Below, piece after piece: positions 1-8,550 of a stretch of DNA of 23,414 bases. This stretch comes from Rhodospirillaceae bacterium UBA6219 (GTDB lineage Bacteria > Pseudomonadota > Alphaproteobacteria > Rhodospirillales > Magnetospirillaceae). A program made the position numbers and the translations under genes. How positions within the stretch are numbered: position 1 is the first letter of the stretch; each line of letters starts with the position of its first letter. The DNA is taken from positions 78,248 to 101,661 of the forward strand of contig DISD01000029.1 in the NCBI GenBank assembly GCA_002435715.1, given 5' to 3'. The notes under the pieces were generated by a model. It saw only the letters and a program-made list of their open reading frames with translations, did no database searches and was not told the DNA's origin.

Positions 1-269
1 GCCGCCGACATGTAGTCGCCGGCAATGGCCAAACCGTTCTGGAAACCGGTGATGCCGCCACCGGCGGTGTAGAAGTCGCTGGCCGACTTGGTGCGGCTGG
101 CCGCCCAATAGGTGATGCCCAGCGTCAGGAAGACGAAGGCGACGAACATGCCGATGGCCGACAGGTTGATGGGCTGCTTTTCGACCGCCCCCAGGTCGCC
201 ACCGGCGGCCAGGGCCGGGGCGGCGCTCAGCAACGCCAGAACGCTGGCGGAAAGGATGGCGCGGATCAT
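1..269 (-). CDS. actP: Cation/acetate symporter ActP, N-terminal part (cut by window edge)
   Basis: Only the first 89 codons are visible; the gene continues past position 1. The product is a sodium:solute symporter family membrane protein that takes up acetate and similar short carboxylates. A cleavable-looking signal sequence (MIRAILSASVLALLSAAPALA) is followed by a first membrane segment around residues 38-55. Next comes the ActP hallmark stretch with ITYWAASRTKSASDFYTAGG and GITGFQNGLAIAGDYMSAA. The ATG at 269-267 overlaps the TGA of the upstream DUF485 gene as ATGA, so the two are translationally coupled. The DUF485-ActP pair is a standard arrangement, often near acetyl-CoA synthetase, which is not visible here. 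Identification is firm from the N-terminal motif; substrate preference among short organic acids is inferred from the family. Confidence 0.93.
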   Translation of the reverse strand, partial: MIRAILSASVLALLSAAPALAAGGDLGAVEKQPINLSAIGMFVAFVFLTLGITYWAASRTKSASDFYTAGGGITGFQNGLAIAGDYMSA

Positions 270-577
270 TGCAGGGTCTCCCGCACGATGTCGTTGTTCA
301 GCTGTTCGAAGGGACCGTTGGCGAAGCGCGAATACACCCCGGTCAGCAGCCACGAGACGATGATGATGGCGGCGCCGATGGGAGCGCCGACGGTCAACGC
401 ACCGCCTTCGGTCAAGGGCTGGGCCAGGATTTCCGGGGCGAACGCCACCACCATCATGAAGGCGTAATAAGCGCCCAGCACGATGACCGACAACAGGCCC
501 GCCAAGCGGCCACGACGGCGCACCAGTTCGGCGAATTTCGGGTTGTTGCGCACCCGTTCGTAAATGGGGTCGGACAT
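266..577 (-). CDS. DUF485 family inner-membrane protein (YjcH-like), partner of ActP
   Basis: A 103-residue protein with two hydrophobic segments (about residues 25-48 and 65-85) and a charged N-terminus beginning MSDPIYERVRNNPKFAEL. The pattern of P-K-F-x-E-L-V-R-R-R before the first helix is typical of the DUF485 family. The family is nearly always encoded directly upstream of actP and is thought to assist or accompany the symporter; its exact biochemical role is not established. The start ATG at 577 is preceded by a clear GGAGG about six bases upstream (rc of 582-586). It overlaps actP by four bases (ATGA). Confidence in the family is high and in any specific function low. Confidence 0.88.
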   Translation of the reverse strand: MSDPIYERVRNNPKFAELVRRRGRLAGLLSVIVLGAYYAFMMVVAFAPEILAQPLTEGGALTVGAPIGAAIIIVSWLLTGVYSRFANGPFEQLNNDIVRETLQ

Positions 578-871
578 GATCCCTCCGGTTTAGAACACAG
601 CGGCGCATGCTGCACCGCATTCAACCCGGATGGGTAGCAAACGAGCATTGCGGAACTTTGCCCGAAACGTGACGGATTATTGCAACGGCAGTATTTGCAT
701 GTGCAATTTATAGCCCGAAAACCACGGATGCGACTAAAGAATGATAAAGACAAACCTAAAATACAATTGGCGGAAGCGTTAACTTCAACAAATATAAAAG
801 ACGGAACAATCACCCCACATTATTCAAAATAAAAATGGATATGTTAATAACTTAAACGGGGGATGCAGGAA
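578..871. promoter_or_regulatory. Divergent AT-rich intergenic region with a TTGCA-TG-TGCAA dyad
   Basis: About 290 bases without a gene separate the minus-strand actP unit from the plus-strand signalling operon. The stretch is clearly more AT-rich than its surroundings, mainly from about 700 to 850, as expected for two divergent promoters. At 695-706 lies a 5-bp inverted repeat, TTGCA-TG-TGCAA, with another TTGCAA about ten bases to its left (680-685). This could be an operator for the actP side. No well-spaced -35/-10 pair stood out on either strand, so no promoter is placed. A GGGGG run at 858-862 is the likely ribosome binding site for the gene starting at 872. Confidence 0.35.
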
Positions 872-1711
872 ATGAAAACACCTCCGATTATCGCGATCCT
901 CCTTGCGGCCTTTCTGTCCATCCCCCACCGGGCCACGGCCCAGCCGGATGGCGTCGGGCCAATCAACGTGGGAATCGTTCCGCAATTCGACCTGCGCCGC
1001 ATCGATTCCGTGTGGCGCCCGCTTCTGGATACATTGACCGTGCGTACCGGCATGGAATTCCGTCTGGACGTGCCGCCCAACATTCCCGCTTTTGAAAAAA
1101 GCCTGATGGCCGGTGAATACGACTTGGCCTACATGAACCCCTATCACTACCTGATCGCCCACAAGCGCCAAGGATATGTGCCGCTGGTTCGCGACCATGG
1201 CGGAAACTTGTCCGGCATCATCGTCGTCGCCACCGATTCGCCGATCAGCCGCGTCGAACAATTGAACGGCAAGGTGGTGGCGTTTCCCGCCCCCAACGCC
1301 ATGGGGGCGGCATTGGTGCCGCGGGCGGAATTCGCCCGTAAGTTCCACATCACGGTGACCGAGAAATACGTCAAATCGCATTCTTCGGCCTATCTGGCGG
1401 TGTTGTTGAACGAAGCTGCCGCCGCCGGCGGCATTCCCGCCACTTTGGCCCAATTGCCCGAATCGTCACGTCAGAAGCTGCGGGTCCTGCACGAAACCGA
1501 ACACTTTCCGCCCCATCCGTTGGCCGCTCATCCCCGGCTTACGACGACCCAGCGCGACGTGATCGCCAAGGCCTTCCTGGCCCTGGCCCAAACCCCGGAA
1601 GGAAGCCAACACGTCAAGGAAATCCCCATGCACGACCCGGGCCCGGCCAGCGCCGCCGATTATGACGGTCTGGCCGACTTGGATCTGCAAGCCTTCTATG
1701 TCGAAGAATAA
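872..1711 (+). CDS. PhnD-like periplasmic substrate-binding protein, probable sensory subunit
   Basis: A 279-residue exported protein of the phosphate/phosphonate (PhnD) type of ABC substrate-binding protein. The N-terminus MKTPPIIAILLAAFLS...ATAQ is a signal peptide. The mature part opens with INVGIVPQFDLRRI and contains the family features GEYDLAYMNPYHY (about residues 85-97) and LNGKVVAFPAPNAMGAAL. The ATG at 872 is preferred because GGGGG lies nine bases upstream and the signal peptide then begins M-K; an ATG at 863 has no room for a ribosome binding site. There is no permease or ATPase gene nearby. Instead the next gene is a histidine kinase, its ATG one base after this TAA. The protein therefore probably presents a ligand to the kinase rather than feeding a transporter. 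The ligand cannot be predicted from the sequence. Confidence 0.8.
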   Translation: MKTPPIIAILLAAFLSIPHRATAQPDGVGPINVGIVPQFDLRRIDSVWRPLLDTLTVRTGMEFRLDVPPNIPAFEKSLMAGEYDLAYMNPYHYLIAHKRQGYVPLVRDHGGNLSGIIVVATDSPISRVEQLNGKVVAFPAPNAMGAALVPRAEFARKFHITVTEKYVKSHSSAYLAVLLNEAAAAGGIPATLAQLPESSRQKLRVLHETEHFPPHPLAAHPRLTTTQRDVIAKAFLALAQTPEGSQHVKEIPMHDPGPASAADYDGLADLDLQAFYVEE

Positions 1712-1712
1712 A

Positions 1713-4700
1713 ATGAGCGCCCGGACCAAATTGTTGCTGCCTTTCGCCGCGCTGATGGTGGCGGTGCTGACGGTCATGCACTTCGTCATCTTCGATTTGT
1801 TGAAGCAGCGGCTGATCGCCGACAAAGAGCAATCCGAGCACCAAGGGCTGAAGATGGTCGCCCTGGCCATCGCCCCCGATCTGTTGGCCAACGACTTCGC
1901 CAAGATCCATGAAACCCTGACCGACGTTTGGACCGAACGCCTGTGGTGGCGCACGTTGACCCTGCATCGCCCCGACGGCCGTCTGCTTTACCCGCTGTCC
2001 GAGATCGCCATCCCCCCTTCGACCACCCGCCTGACCGTGCCGGTGATCGCCGGCAATCGCGAATTGGCGACGCTCAGCATCGCTTCGGATATCAACTATT
2101 CCATCGCCCAAAGCCTGGACGTTCTGGTGCACATGGAAATCACCGTGACGGTGTTGTTGCTGCTGGGCGCGGGGTTGGTGGTGCATTTGCAAGCCCGCTG
2201 GGTGCTGACGCCCCTGGCCGGCTTGATGCGTGCCGCCAAAGCCGTGGCCGCCGGGCAAGCCGCCATGCGTCTGCCCCACGCCGGCGGCGAAGTGGGGCAA
2301 TTGGTGGACGCCTTCGCCGGAATGGCGCAATCCATTTCCCAGCGCGAAGCGGCCCTGCGAAACAGCGAATCGCGCCTGACGGCGGTGATCGACAATTCCG
2401 GCGAAGCGGTGGTCACCTTGGATGCGCAAGGCACGATCCTGTCGTGCAACAAGGCCGCCATGTCCATCTTCGGCTATGAACAAGACGAATTGCCGGGCAA
2501 GCACCTGGACCTTTTGGTCCCCCACCATGATTGCGTTCCCACCCCGGAAGAAGGGACCGAAACCGTGGGCCGCAAGGCCGATGGCAGCCAAATCGCCCTG
2601 TGGCTGATCCTGACCCAGATCCGCGTCAATGACGGCCAATTGTTCGTCGCCACCATCAGCGACATCACGTCGCGCAAGCAGGCTGAAACGGAATTGCGCG
2701 AAAGCGAAAGCCGCTTCCGTGATTTGGCGGGTTCGGCTTCGGACTGGTTCTGGGAAACCGATGCCAACAATTGCCTGACCTTCGTCTCGGAACGCATCGG
2801 CGCCGTTCTGGGGGTCAAGCCCTCGGCGATCCTGGGTTTTTCCTATCTGGAACTGGGTTTGGGCGATGGCGACCAGGCCGTCGTGCAGGCACATCTGACG
2901 ACCTTGCAAGCCCACGCCCCGTTCCGCGACGTGGTGTTCCCCGTCGGCCCCCTGGGCGGCAAGGATGGCCGCTATATCCGGATCAGCGGCATCCCCATGG
3001 TGGATATTCACGGCGACTTCCTGGGCTATCGCGGCGTCGGCGCCGACATCACCCGCGAGGTCTTGGCCGAACGCCAGGCCCAACAGGCCCGCCAACAACT
3101 GGCCGATGCCATCGAAAGCATCAGCGACAGCATCGCCGTCTATGATGCCCAGGATCGTCTGGTGTTGTTCAACAGCGAATACCAACGCATGTTCGCCCCC
3201 TTGGGCGACGTCCTGTCGGCCGGCAACACCTTCGAACAGGTGTTGGCCAGCCCCCAAGCCCAGCGATTGTTCGATACCGACGGGCTGCCTTACAGCCAAT
3301 GGCGCCGACAGCGTCTGGAACTGCACCAAGCCGCCACCGGCGAATCCCTGGTTCAACGGCTGCGTGACGGCCGTTGGCTGCTGGCCCGCGAATACCGCAC
3401 CGCCGAGGGCGGCGTGGTGGCGGTGCGCACCGACATCACCTTGCTGAAGGAACGCGAGGAAGCCCTGGACCGGCTGCAACGCCGCTATCAGCTGATCCTG
3501 GATTCCGCCGGTGACGGCATCATCGGCTTGGACACCAAGGGACGGGTCAGCTTCGCCAACCGGGCCGCCGCCGATCTGGTGGGGCTGGCCGGCGACACCT
3601 TGATCGGGGCGGATTACCGCATGGTGGTCGACAGCGACAACGACGACACCCCCGTCCACCGGTCTTATGCCGCCGGATTGGCGCAAAAGGTCGATGACGC
3701 CTTCTTCAAACATGCCGACGGCCACCTGATCCAGGTGGAATATCTGGTCGCCCCCATTTTTGAACAAGAACAGGTGATGGGGGCGGTGCTGGTGTTCCGC
3801 GATGTCGCCTTGCGGCGGCTTTACGAACACACCCTGGCCGAGCAGCAGCAGATCCTGGAACGCCAGGTGGCCGAACGCACGGCGGAATTGGCGGCGTCGC
3901 GGCAACGCCTGCAGGCCATCACCGAAAACCTGTTCGAAGGGGTGTTGGTCGTCGACCAGGGCGGCATGGTGACCTTCGCCAATTCGTCGGCCCACGCCGC
4001 CTTGGGGTGCCAGATCATCGAAAACTTGCCGCTGGATCAGGTCTTGCGCCTGGATGGTCTGGATTTCAGCCAATCCGCCTTGCCCACGGTCATGCGTGAC
4101 GGCGTGCCCCTCAGCCAGGACGACTCGATCTTCGCCACCCCGGACGGACGCAGGCTGAACGTCGCCGTCGCCTGTTCCCCCCTGCGCCAGTCGGGTGAAT
4201 GCGTCGGCGCCGTCATCTCGTTCCGCGACATCCGTCAATTGAAGGACGCCCAGCAGGAAGCCCTGCAGGCTTCGCGTTTGGCCAGCGTCGGCCAATTGGC
4301 CGCCGGCATCGCCCATGAAATCAACACGCCCATCCAATATGTCGGCGACAATTTGCGTTTCGTCCGTGATTCGGTGGCCGACATGACCAAGGTGCTGGAT
4401 CAGGCCCGCGACCTGCTGTCCACCACCGCCGAGTTCTCGGACGCCTGGGAAAAGGCCGACATCGACTATCTGAAGGACGAATTGCCCTCCGCTCTTAAGC
4501 AATCCCTGGACGGTGTCGCCCAGGTCTCGCGGATCGTCTTGTCCATGAAGGAATTCTCGCATCCCGGCAGCACCGGCAAGGCGATGACCGACATCAACCG
4601 CGCCTTGGACAGCACCCTGACGGTCAGCCGCAACACCTGGAAACAGGTGGCCCGCGTGGAAACCGATTTCGCCCCCGACCTGCCCTTGGTCCATTGCCAT

Positions 4701-5066
4701 GGCGGCGAGATCAACCAAGTGTTCCTGAATCTGATCGTCAACGCCGCCCACGCCATCGAAGCTTCGGGCAAGCCGCTTCCCGGCACCATCCGCGTCACCA
4801 CCCGCCATCAAGACGGATTTGTGCGGATCGGCGTCAAGGACAGCGGCACCGGCATCTCGCCGACGATCATGGAAAAAATCTTCGATCCCTTCTTCACCAC
4901 CAAATCCGTCGGCAAGGGAACCGGCCAGGGACTGGCAATCTGCCTGGATGTGGTCAAGATCAAGCATGGCGGAAAGCTGGAAGTGAACGGCAACGAAGGC
5001 GAAGGCGCCGAATTCGTCGTCACCCTTCCCATCGATACCCCCGCCGAGGCAGGCCATGATGACTGA
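1713..5066 (+). CDS. Membrane-bound multi-PAS sensor histidine kinase
   Basis: An 1117-residue two-component sensor. The order is: membrane helix (about 7-29), periplasmic region (30-142), second helix (143-162), HAMP-like linker (165-215), then five PAS domains starting near residues 219, 332, 463, 593 and 732. A coiled coil (705-735, with LERQVAERTAELAASRQRL) lies between PAS4 and PAS5. The transmitter has an H-box GIAHEINTP with phospho-accepting His868. The ATPase has an N-box with Asn1010, the G1 motif DSGTGIS at Asp1043, FDPFFTTK, and GKGTGQGLAI. No receiver domain is attached; two separate receivers follow. The ATG at 1713 is chosen because it abuts the binding-protein stop. An in-frame ATG at 1698 overlaps that gene. 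The stop overlaps the next gene by 11 bases. The signal may be the neighbouring periplasmic protein; the PAS domains may add cytoplasmic inputs. Confidence 0.92.
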   Translation: MSARTKLLLPFAALMVAVLTVMHFVIFDLLKQRLIADKEQSEHQGLKMVALAIAPDLLANDFAKIHETLTDVWTERLWWRTLTLHRPDGRLLYPLSEIAIPPSTTRLTVPVIAGNRELATLSIASDINYSIAQSLDVLVHMEITVTVLLLLGAGLVVHLQARWVLTPLAGLMRAAKAVAAGQAAMRLPHAGGEVGQLVDAFAGMAQSISQREAALRNSESRLTAVIDNSGEAVVTLDAQGTILSCNKAAMSIFGYEQDELPGKHLDLLVPHHDCVPTPEEGTETVGRKADGSQIALWLILTQIRVNDGQLFVATISDITSRKQAETELRESESRFRDLAGSASDWFWETDANNCLTFVSERIGAVLGVKPSAILGFSYLELGLGDGDQAVVQAHLTTLQAHAPFRDVVFPVGPLGGKDGRYIRISGIPMVDIHGDFLGYRGVGADITREVLAERQAQQARQQLADAIESISDSIAVYDAQDRLVLFNSEYQRMFAPLGDVLSAGNTFEQVLASPQAQRLFDTDGLPYSQWRRQRLELHQAATGESLVQRLRDGRWLLAREYRTAEGGVVAVRTDITLLKEREEALDRLQRRYQLILDSAGDGIIGLDTKGRVSFANRAAADLVGLAGDTLIGADYRMVVDSDNDDTPVHRSYAAGLAQKVDDAFFKHADGHLIQVEYLVAPIFEQEQVMGAVLVFRDVALRRLYEHTLAEQQQILERQVAERTAELAASRQRLQAITENLFEGVLVVDQGGMVTFANSSAHAALGCQIIENLPLDQVLRLDGLDFSQSALPTVMRDGVPLSQDDSIFATPDGRRLNVAVACSPLRQSGECVGAVISFRDIRQLKDAQQEALQASRLASVGQLAAGIAHEINTPIQYVGDNLRFVRDSVADMTKVLDQARDLLSTTAEFSDAWEKADIDYLKDELPSALKQSLDGVAQVSRIVLSMKEFSHPGSTGKAMTDINRALDSTLTVSRNTWKQVARVETDFAPDLPLVHCHGGEINQVFLNLIVNAAHAIEASGKPLPGTIRVTTRHQDGFVRIGVKDSGTGISPTIMEKIFDPFFTTKSVGKGTGQGLAICLDVVKIKHGGKLEVNGNEGEGAEFVVTLPIDTPAEAGHDD

Positions 5067-6279
5067 CAAGACCCGTATCTGCTTCGTCGACGACGAACCC
5101 AACATCCTGCAAGGCCTGAAGCGCTTCATGCGCCCCATGGCCGCGGAATGGGAGATGGAATTCCATCTGTCGGGCGAATCCGCCCTGTTTTCCATGACCC
5201 AGAACGGCCCCTTCGACGTGGTGGTGTCGGACATGCGCATGCCCGGCATGGACGGGGCCACGCTGCTGAGCCGCGTCCGCCAGGATTACCCCGAAACCAT
5301 CCGGGTGATCCTGTCGGGTTACGCCGACAGCGATTCGGTGTTGCGCACCATCGGCCCGGCCCATCTGTATCTGGCCAAACCCTGTGAAGGCGAATCCTTG
5401 CGTGACGCCATCCGCCATCCCCTGGCCTTGCGCCGCCTGCTGTCGTCCGATTCCATGCGCCGGGCCCTGGGCGGGTTGGAATCCCTGCCCAGTCTGCCCG
5501 ACATCTTCCTGCGCCTGGATGCCGAACTGGCTTCCCCCCATTGCTCGGCCGCTTCGGTGGCGGCCATCGTCGGTTCGGACACCGCCATGACGGTGGAAAT
5601 CCTGAAACTGACCAATTCCGCCTATTTCGGCATCGGTCACCGGGTCAGTTCGGTGTTGCAGGCGGTGCGGACCTTGGGCCTGGAAACCATCCAGACCCTG
5701 ATGGTCAAGACCGCCATCTTCCGCCGCTTCGCCGGTTCGTCCCAGGTCGCCCCTTATTTGGAAGGGCTGAACCGCCACGGCCTGGATCTCAGCCGGCTGG
5801 CCAAACGCATGGCGACACGTTTAGGCGCCACCACCGCCCAGGCCGAGGCCGCCGGCTGCGCCGCGTTGCTGTCCAATGTGGGCGCCCTGGTATTGTTGGA
5901 CTGCCACGGTGCTTCCTATTTGCGCACCTTGGCCCAGGCCGGCCCCGACGCGTCGGTCCATAGTTTGGAAATGGCCGCATACGGGGTCCATCACGGTCAT
6001 GTGGGGGCTTATCTGCTGGGCTTGTGGGGCTTCACCGACACCATGGTGGAAGCCGTCGCCCACGCCCCCCAACCCAGCCGGGCCGGCCACACCGACAACC
6101 TGCTGCTGAGCGCGGTCCATCTGGCCCGCGCCCTGGGCCCCACCTTCCCGCCCCTGCCCCCAGGCGCCGACGAAGGCCGCCGCCTGGATACCGCCTATGT
6201 GCATCAGGCCGGGCTGGTCGGCCTGTTGCCCCAATTGACCAAGATGGCTGAAACCATCAGCGCCGAGGAAACACCATGA
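5056..6279 (+). CDS. Response regulator with HDOD output domain (REC-HDOD)
   Basis: A 407-residue protein. Residues 7-120 form a receiver domain with the acidic pair D12/D13, phospho-accepting Asp59 in SDMRMPGMDG and conserved Lys108 in the LAKP motif. Residues about 138-345 match an HDOD domain: LPSLPDIFLRL, ILKLTNSAYFG, and the AVRTLGLETI segment. HDOD domains resemble HD phosphohydrolases but lack their catalytic residues, and serve in signalling and protein interaction. There is no DNA-binding domain. A GAGG at 5046-5049 precedes two adjacent ATGs (5056 and 5059); either may be the start. The gene overlaps the kinase by 11 bases and the next gene by four (ATGA), so all four genes are probably one transcript and this protein is a direct phosphorylation target of the kinase. 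Confidence 0.9.
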   Translation: MMTDKTRICFVDDEPNILQGLKRFMRPMAAEWEMEFHLSGESALFSMTQNGPFDVVVSDMRMPGMDGATLLSRVRQDYPETIRVILSGYADSDSVLRTIGPAHLYLAKPCEGESLRDAIRHPLALRRLLSSDSMRRALGGLESLPSLPDIFLRLDAELASPHCSAASVAAIVGSDTAMTVEILKLTNSAYFGIGHRVSSVLQAVRTLGLETIQTLMVKTAIFRRFAGSSQVAPYLEGLNRHGLDLSRLAKRMATRLGATTAQAEAAGCAALLSNVGALVLLDCHGASYLRTLAQAGPDASVHSLEMAAYGVHHGHVGAYLLGLWGFTDTMVEAVAHAPQPSRAGHTDNLLLSAVHLARALGPTFPPLPPGADEGRRLDTAYVHQAGLVGLLPQLTKMAETISAEETP

Positions 6280-7430
6280 GCGAACGCATCTTGCTGATCG
6301 ACGACGATCCCAACCTGCTGTCCGGCCTGCAGCGGCAATTGCGCAAGCAATTCATCCTGGTGACCGCCGAAGGCGGCGCCGCGGCGCTGGAGGAAGTGAA
6401 AAAAGCCAATGCCGAAGGCGATCCCTTCGCCGTGGCGCTGTCCGACATGCGCATGCCCGGCATGGACGGCATCGAGACGCTGTCGAAGATTCGCCAGTCC
6501 TCGCCCGATACCGTGCGGATGATGCTGACCGGCAACGCCGACCAGCAAACCGCCATCGACGCCATCAACTTGGGCAACATCTTCCGTTTCTTCACCAAGC
6601 CCTGCCCGGCCGAGACCCTGGCGCCGGGTCTGCAGGCCGGTCTGGACCAGTACCGCCTGGTGACGGCGGAACGGGAATTGCTGGAAAAGACCCTGGCGGG
6701 CAGCGTCAAGCTGCTGGTGGACGTGGTGTCCATGAACGACCCCGTCGCCTCGGCGCAAAGCAACCGTCTGCGCGACTGGGTGCGCCGATTGACCAAGGAA
6801 CTGAACCTGCCGGTGCGCTGGCAATTGGAAGTGGCCGCCGCGCTGGTCCCCTTGGGTTTGGTGGCCATTCCGCCGGAATTGCTGTCGAAGAAGCGCGATG
6901 GCGAAACCTTGAGCGCCGACGAGGAATCCCTGTTCGAGCGCGCCCCCGAGGCTGGCCGCAACCTGATCATGAACATCCCGCGTCTGGGACCGGTGGCCGA
7001 GATCGTCTATCTGCAGGACCGCAATTACGACGGCACCGGATTTCCGTCCGGCGGACCGTCGGGCGGCATGATCCCGCTGGATGCCCGCATCCTGAAAATC
7101 TTGAAGGATCTGCTGCAATATTCGGGGGCCGGCGCCCCCACCCCGGCGGCGTTCTACGAGCTGGAAAAGAATGAAAAGCGCTATGACCCGCTGCTGCTGA
7201 AGAAGATCAAGGATGTGCTTTGCACCCGCGACGACCCCTGTTCGGTCACCGTGGTGGAAGTGCCGGTCGCGGCCTTGCGTGCCGGCACCTTGGTGCTGTC
7301 CGACATCCGGCTGAGCAACGGCCACCTGATCCTGGCCGCCAACACCCGGCTCAGCGAGCCCCAGGTGGAACGGCTGCGCGCGCTTCGCCGCATTTCCACC
7401 TTCGTCGAACCGGTCAAGGCACAGGTTTGA
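6276..7430 (+). CDS. Response regulator with degenerate HD-GYP-like domain
   Basis: A 384-residue protein. The receiver (residues 3-120) is intact, with D9/D10, phospho-site Asp57 in SDMRMPGMDG and Lys108 in FTKP. The second half aligns with an HD-GYP cyclic-di-GMP phosphodiesterase but has lost its metal ligands. The usual HD of AALLHDIGKIGIP is V191-P192 in AAALVPLGLVAIP. The later histidine of the HPExG motif is Ala223. The HHE before the loop is Q247-D248-R249. Yet the substrate-side motif YDGTGFP (251-257) is kept. It is therefore most likely a non-enzymatic c-di-GMP-binding or scaffold protein. A C-terminal region of about 100 residues follows. It starts in an ATGA overlap with the REC-HDOD gene, and its stop overlaps the opposing DUF3095 gene by 17 bases. 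Confidence 0.85.
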   Translation: MSERILLIDDDPNLLSGLQRQLRKQFILVTAEGGAAALEEVKKANAEGDPFAVALSDMRMPGMDGIETLSKIRQSSPDTVRMMLTGNADQQTAIDAINLGNIFRFFTKPCPAETLAPGLQAGLDQYRLVTAERELLEKTLAGSVKLLVDVVSMNDPVASAQSNRLRDWVRRLTKELNLPVRWQLEVAAALVPLGLVAIPPELLSKKRDGETLSADEESLFERAPEAGRNLIMNIPRLGPVAEIVYLQDRNYDGTGFPSGGPSGGMIPLDARILKILKDLLQYSGAGAPTPAAFYELEKNEKRYDPLLLKKIKDVLCTRDDPCSVTVVEVPVAALRAGTLVLSDIRLSNGHLILAANTRLSEPQVERLRALRRISTFVEPVKAQV

Positions 7431-8550
7431 GTTTTTCCTTCAGCATCACCGAGGCGCGCCAGAAGCCCAGGCCCTGGCCGTCGACGAAATGCACGTGGCG
7501 ATCGGCGGAAAAGTCGCCGACCATGCAGGTCATGGTGGTGGCGTCGCTGCGCGCCAAGCCGAAAGTGATCAGACCGTGCCGTTCCGCGTCGCCCAGCATG
7601 GCTTCGATGCGGGAATCCTCTTCGGCGGTGACGTCCAGGACCAGACGCGGCCCGCCCGCCAGCTTGCGGTAATCGGATCGTTCCGCCACCTTGCGGCGAT
7701 AGAAATCCACATCCAGCCCGCCCAATCGGCCGCCCAGGCGATGCACCACCCCCAGGATGAAGCTGCCCACCAGGGCGCGGAGCAAACGGTTCAGGCGGTT
7801 CGCCAGTTTTTCGGTGCGTAATTCGATCCCCAGCAAACGTCGGCGGGGCACCAATACCGGACGCAGATCCGCACCGTTTCCCAGGGGCGCGGCCCGTTCG
7901 GTGGAAACGATGGTTTCCAGCCGCGCCAGCACATCCGCCACCGCCGCCAGATCGTTGTCCACCGGCTCGATGATCACGCACAGCACATGGCCGCGCCGAG
8001 GCGGAATGGGCTCCCACCGGCAGGACAACCCCTCCAGGCCGGGAACCTCGCCCTCTTCCAGCGGCACCCGCCAGTGGGTATCCGCCTTCATCCAGTTTTC
8101 GGCGCAGGGAACGCCCGAGCCCAGGAACTGGCCGAAGGCGTTGCCATTGCCGAAATCGTGCAGCGCCGCCAACACGTGATGACCGGCGGCGTTCAATTGG
8201 GCCACCGGCACCATGCCGACGCGCAAGGGCACCTCCATCTCGTTGGCCGCCCACCAGCCCAAGACCGCCAAGGTGCTGCGCACCGCCTGGACGCGTTCCG
8301 GCGGCACCACCGCCACCGCGCCGTCGCCGCCGAACTGGCAAGCCGCATGATCAGGATGGTCGCCGATGGCCGCCGCCATGGCGGCCACCGCCGCCCCGGC
8401 GACGAAATTGACCTCGCGGTCACGTCCCAGCTTGGCCAGTCGGGTACTGCCCTCCACGTCGGCGGCGGCCACCCACCACCCCTCCCCCAGCAGGGCATAA
8501 TTGCTGGGGTCGAAGGCTTCGGTGGTAAAATCGTGGATGGACGGCAGCAT
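7414..8550 (-). CDS. DUF3095 family protein with nucleotide-cyclase-like N-terminus
   Basis: A 378-residue protein recognised as DUF3095 by FDPSNYALLGEGWWVAAADV near the N-terminus, followed by EGSTRLAKLGRDREVNFVAGAA and CQFGGDGAVAVVPPERV. DVEGST and FGGDGAVA resemble the two metal-binding strands of class III nucleotide cyclases, so the fold may be cyclase-derived. Whether it makes a cyclic nucleotide is unknown. A middle region has basic patches such as RRRLLG, and the C-terminal part contains TTMTCMVGDF and VHFVDGQGLGFWRAS. The ATG at 8550-8548 overlaps the tpx stop as TGATG, so translation is probably coupled to tpx and no separate ribosome binding site is needed. The 3' end overlaps the opposing receiver gene by 17 bases. 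Family call is fairly sure; function is not. Confidence 0.78.
   Translation of the reverse strand: MLPSIHDFTTEAFDPSNYALLGEGWWVAAADVEGSTRLAKLGRDREVNFVAGAAVAAMAAAIGDHPDHAACQFGGDGAVAVVPPERVQAVRSTLAVLGWWAANEMEVPLRVGMVPVAQLNAAGHHVLAALHDFGNGNAFGQFLGSGVPCAENWMKADTHWRVPLEEGEVPGLEGLSCRWEPIPPRRGHVLCVIIEPVDNDLAAVADVLARLETIVSTERAAPLGNGADLRPVLVPRRRLLGIELRTEKLANRLNRLLRALVGSFILGVVHRLGGRLGGLDVDFYRRKVAERSDYRKLAGGPRLVLDVTAEEDSRIEAMLGDAERHGLITFGLARSDATTMTCMVGDFSADRHVHFVDGQGLGFWRASVMLKEKLKPVP

Noticed and set aside
1614..5261. 1215-codon open frame antisense to the histidine kinase
   Set aside because: High-GC codon use keeps the opposite frame open. The translation is Gly/His/Gln-rich with no recognisable domain, while the plus strand has intact HAMP, PAS and kinase motifs.
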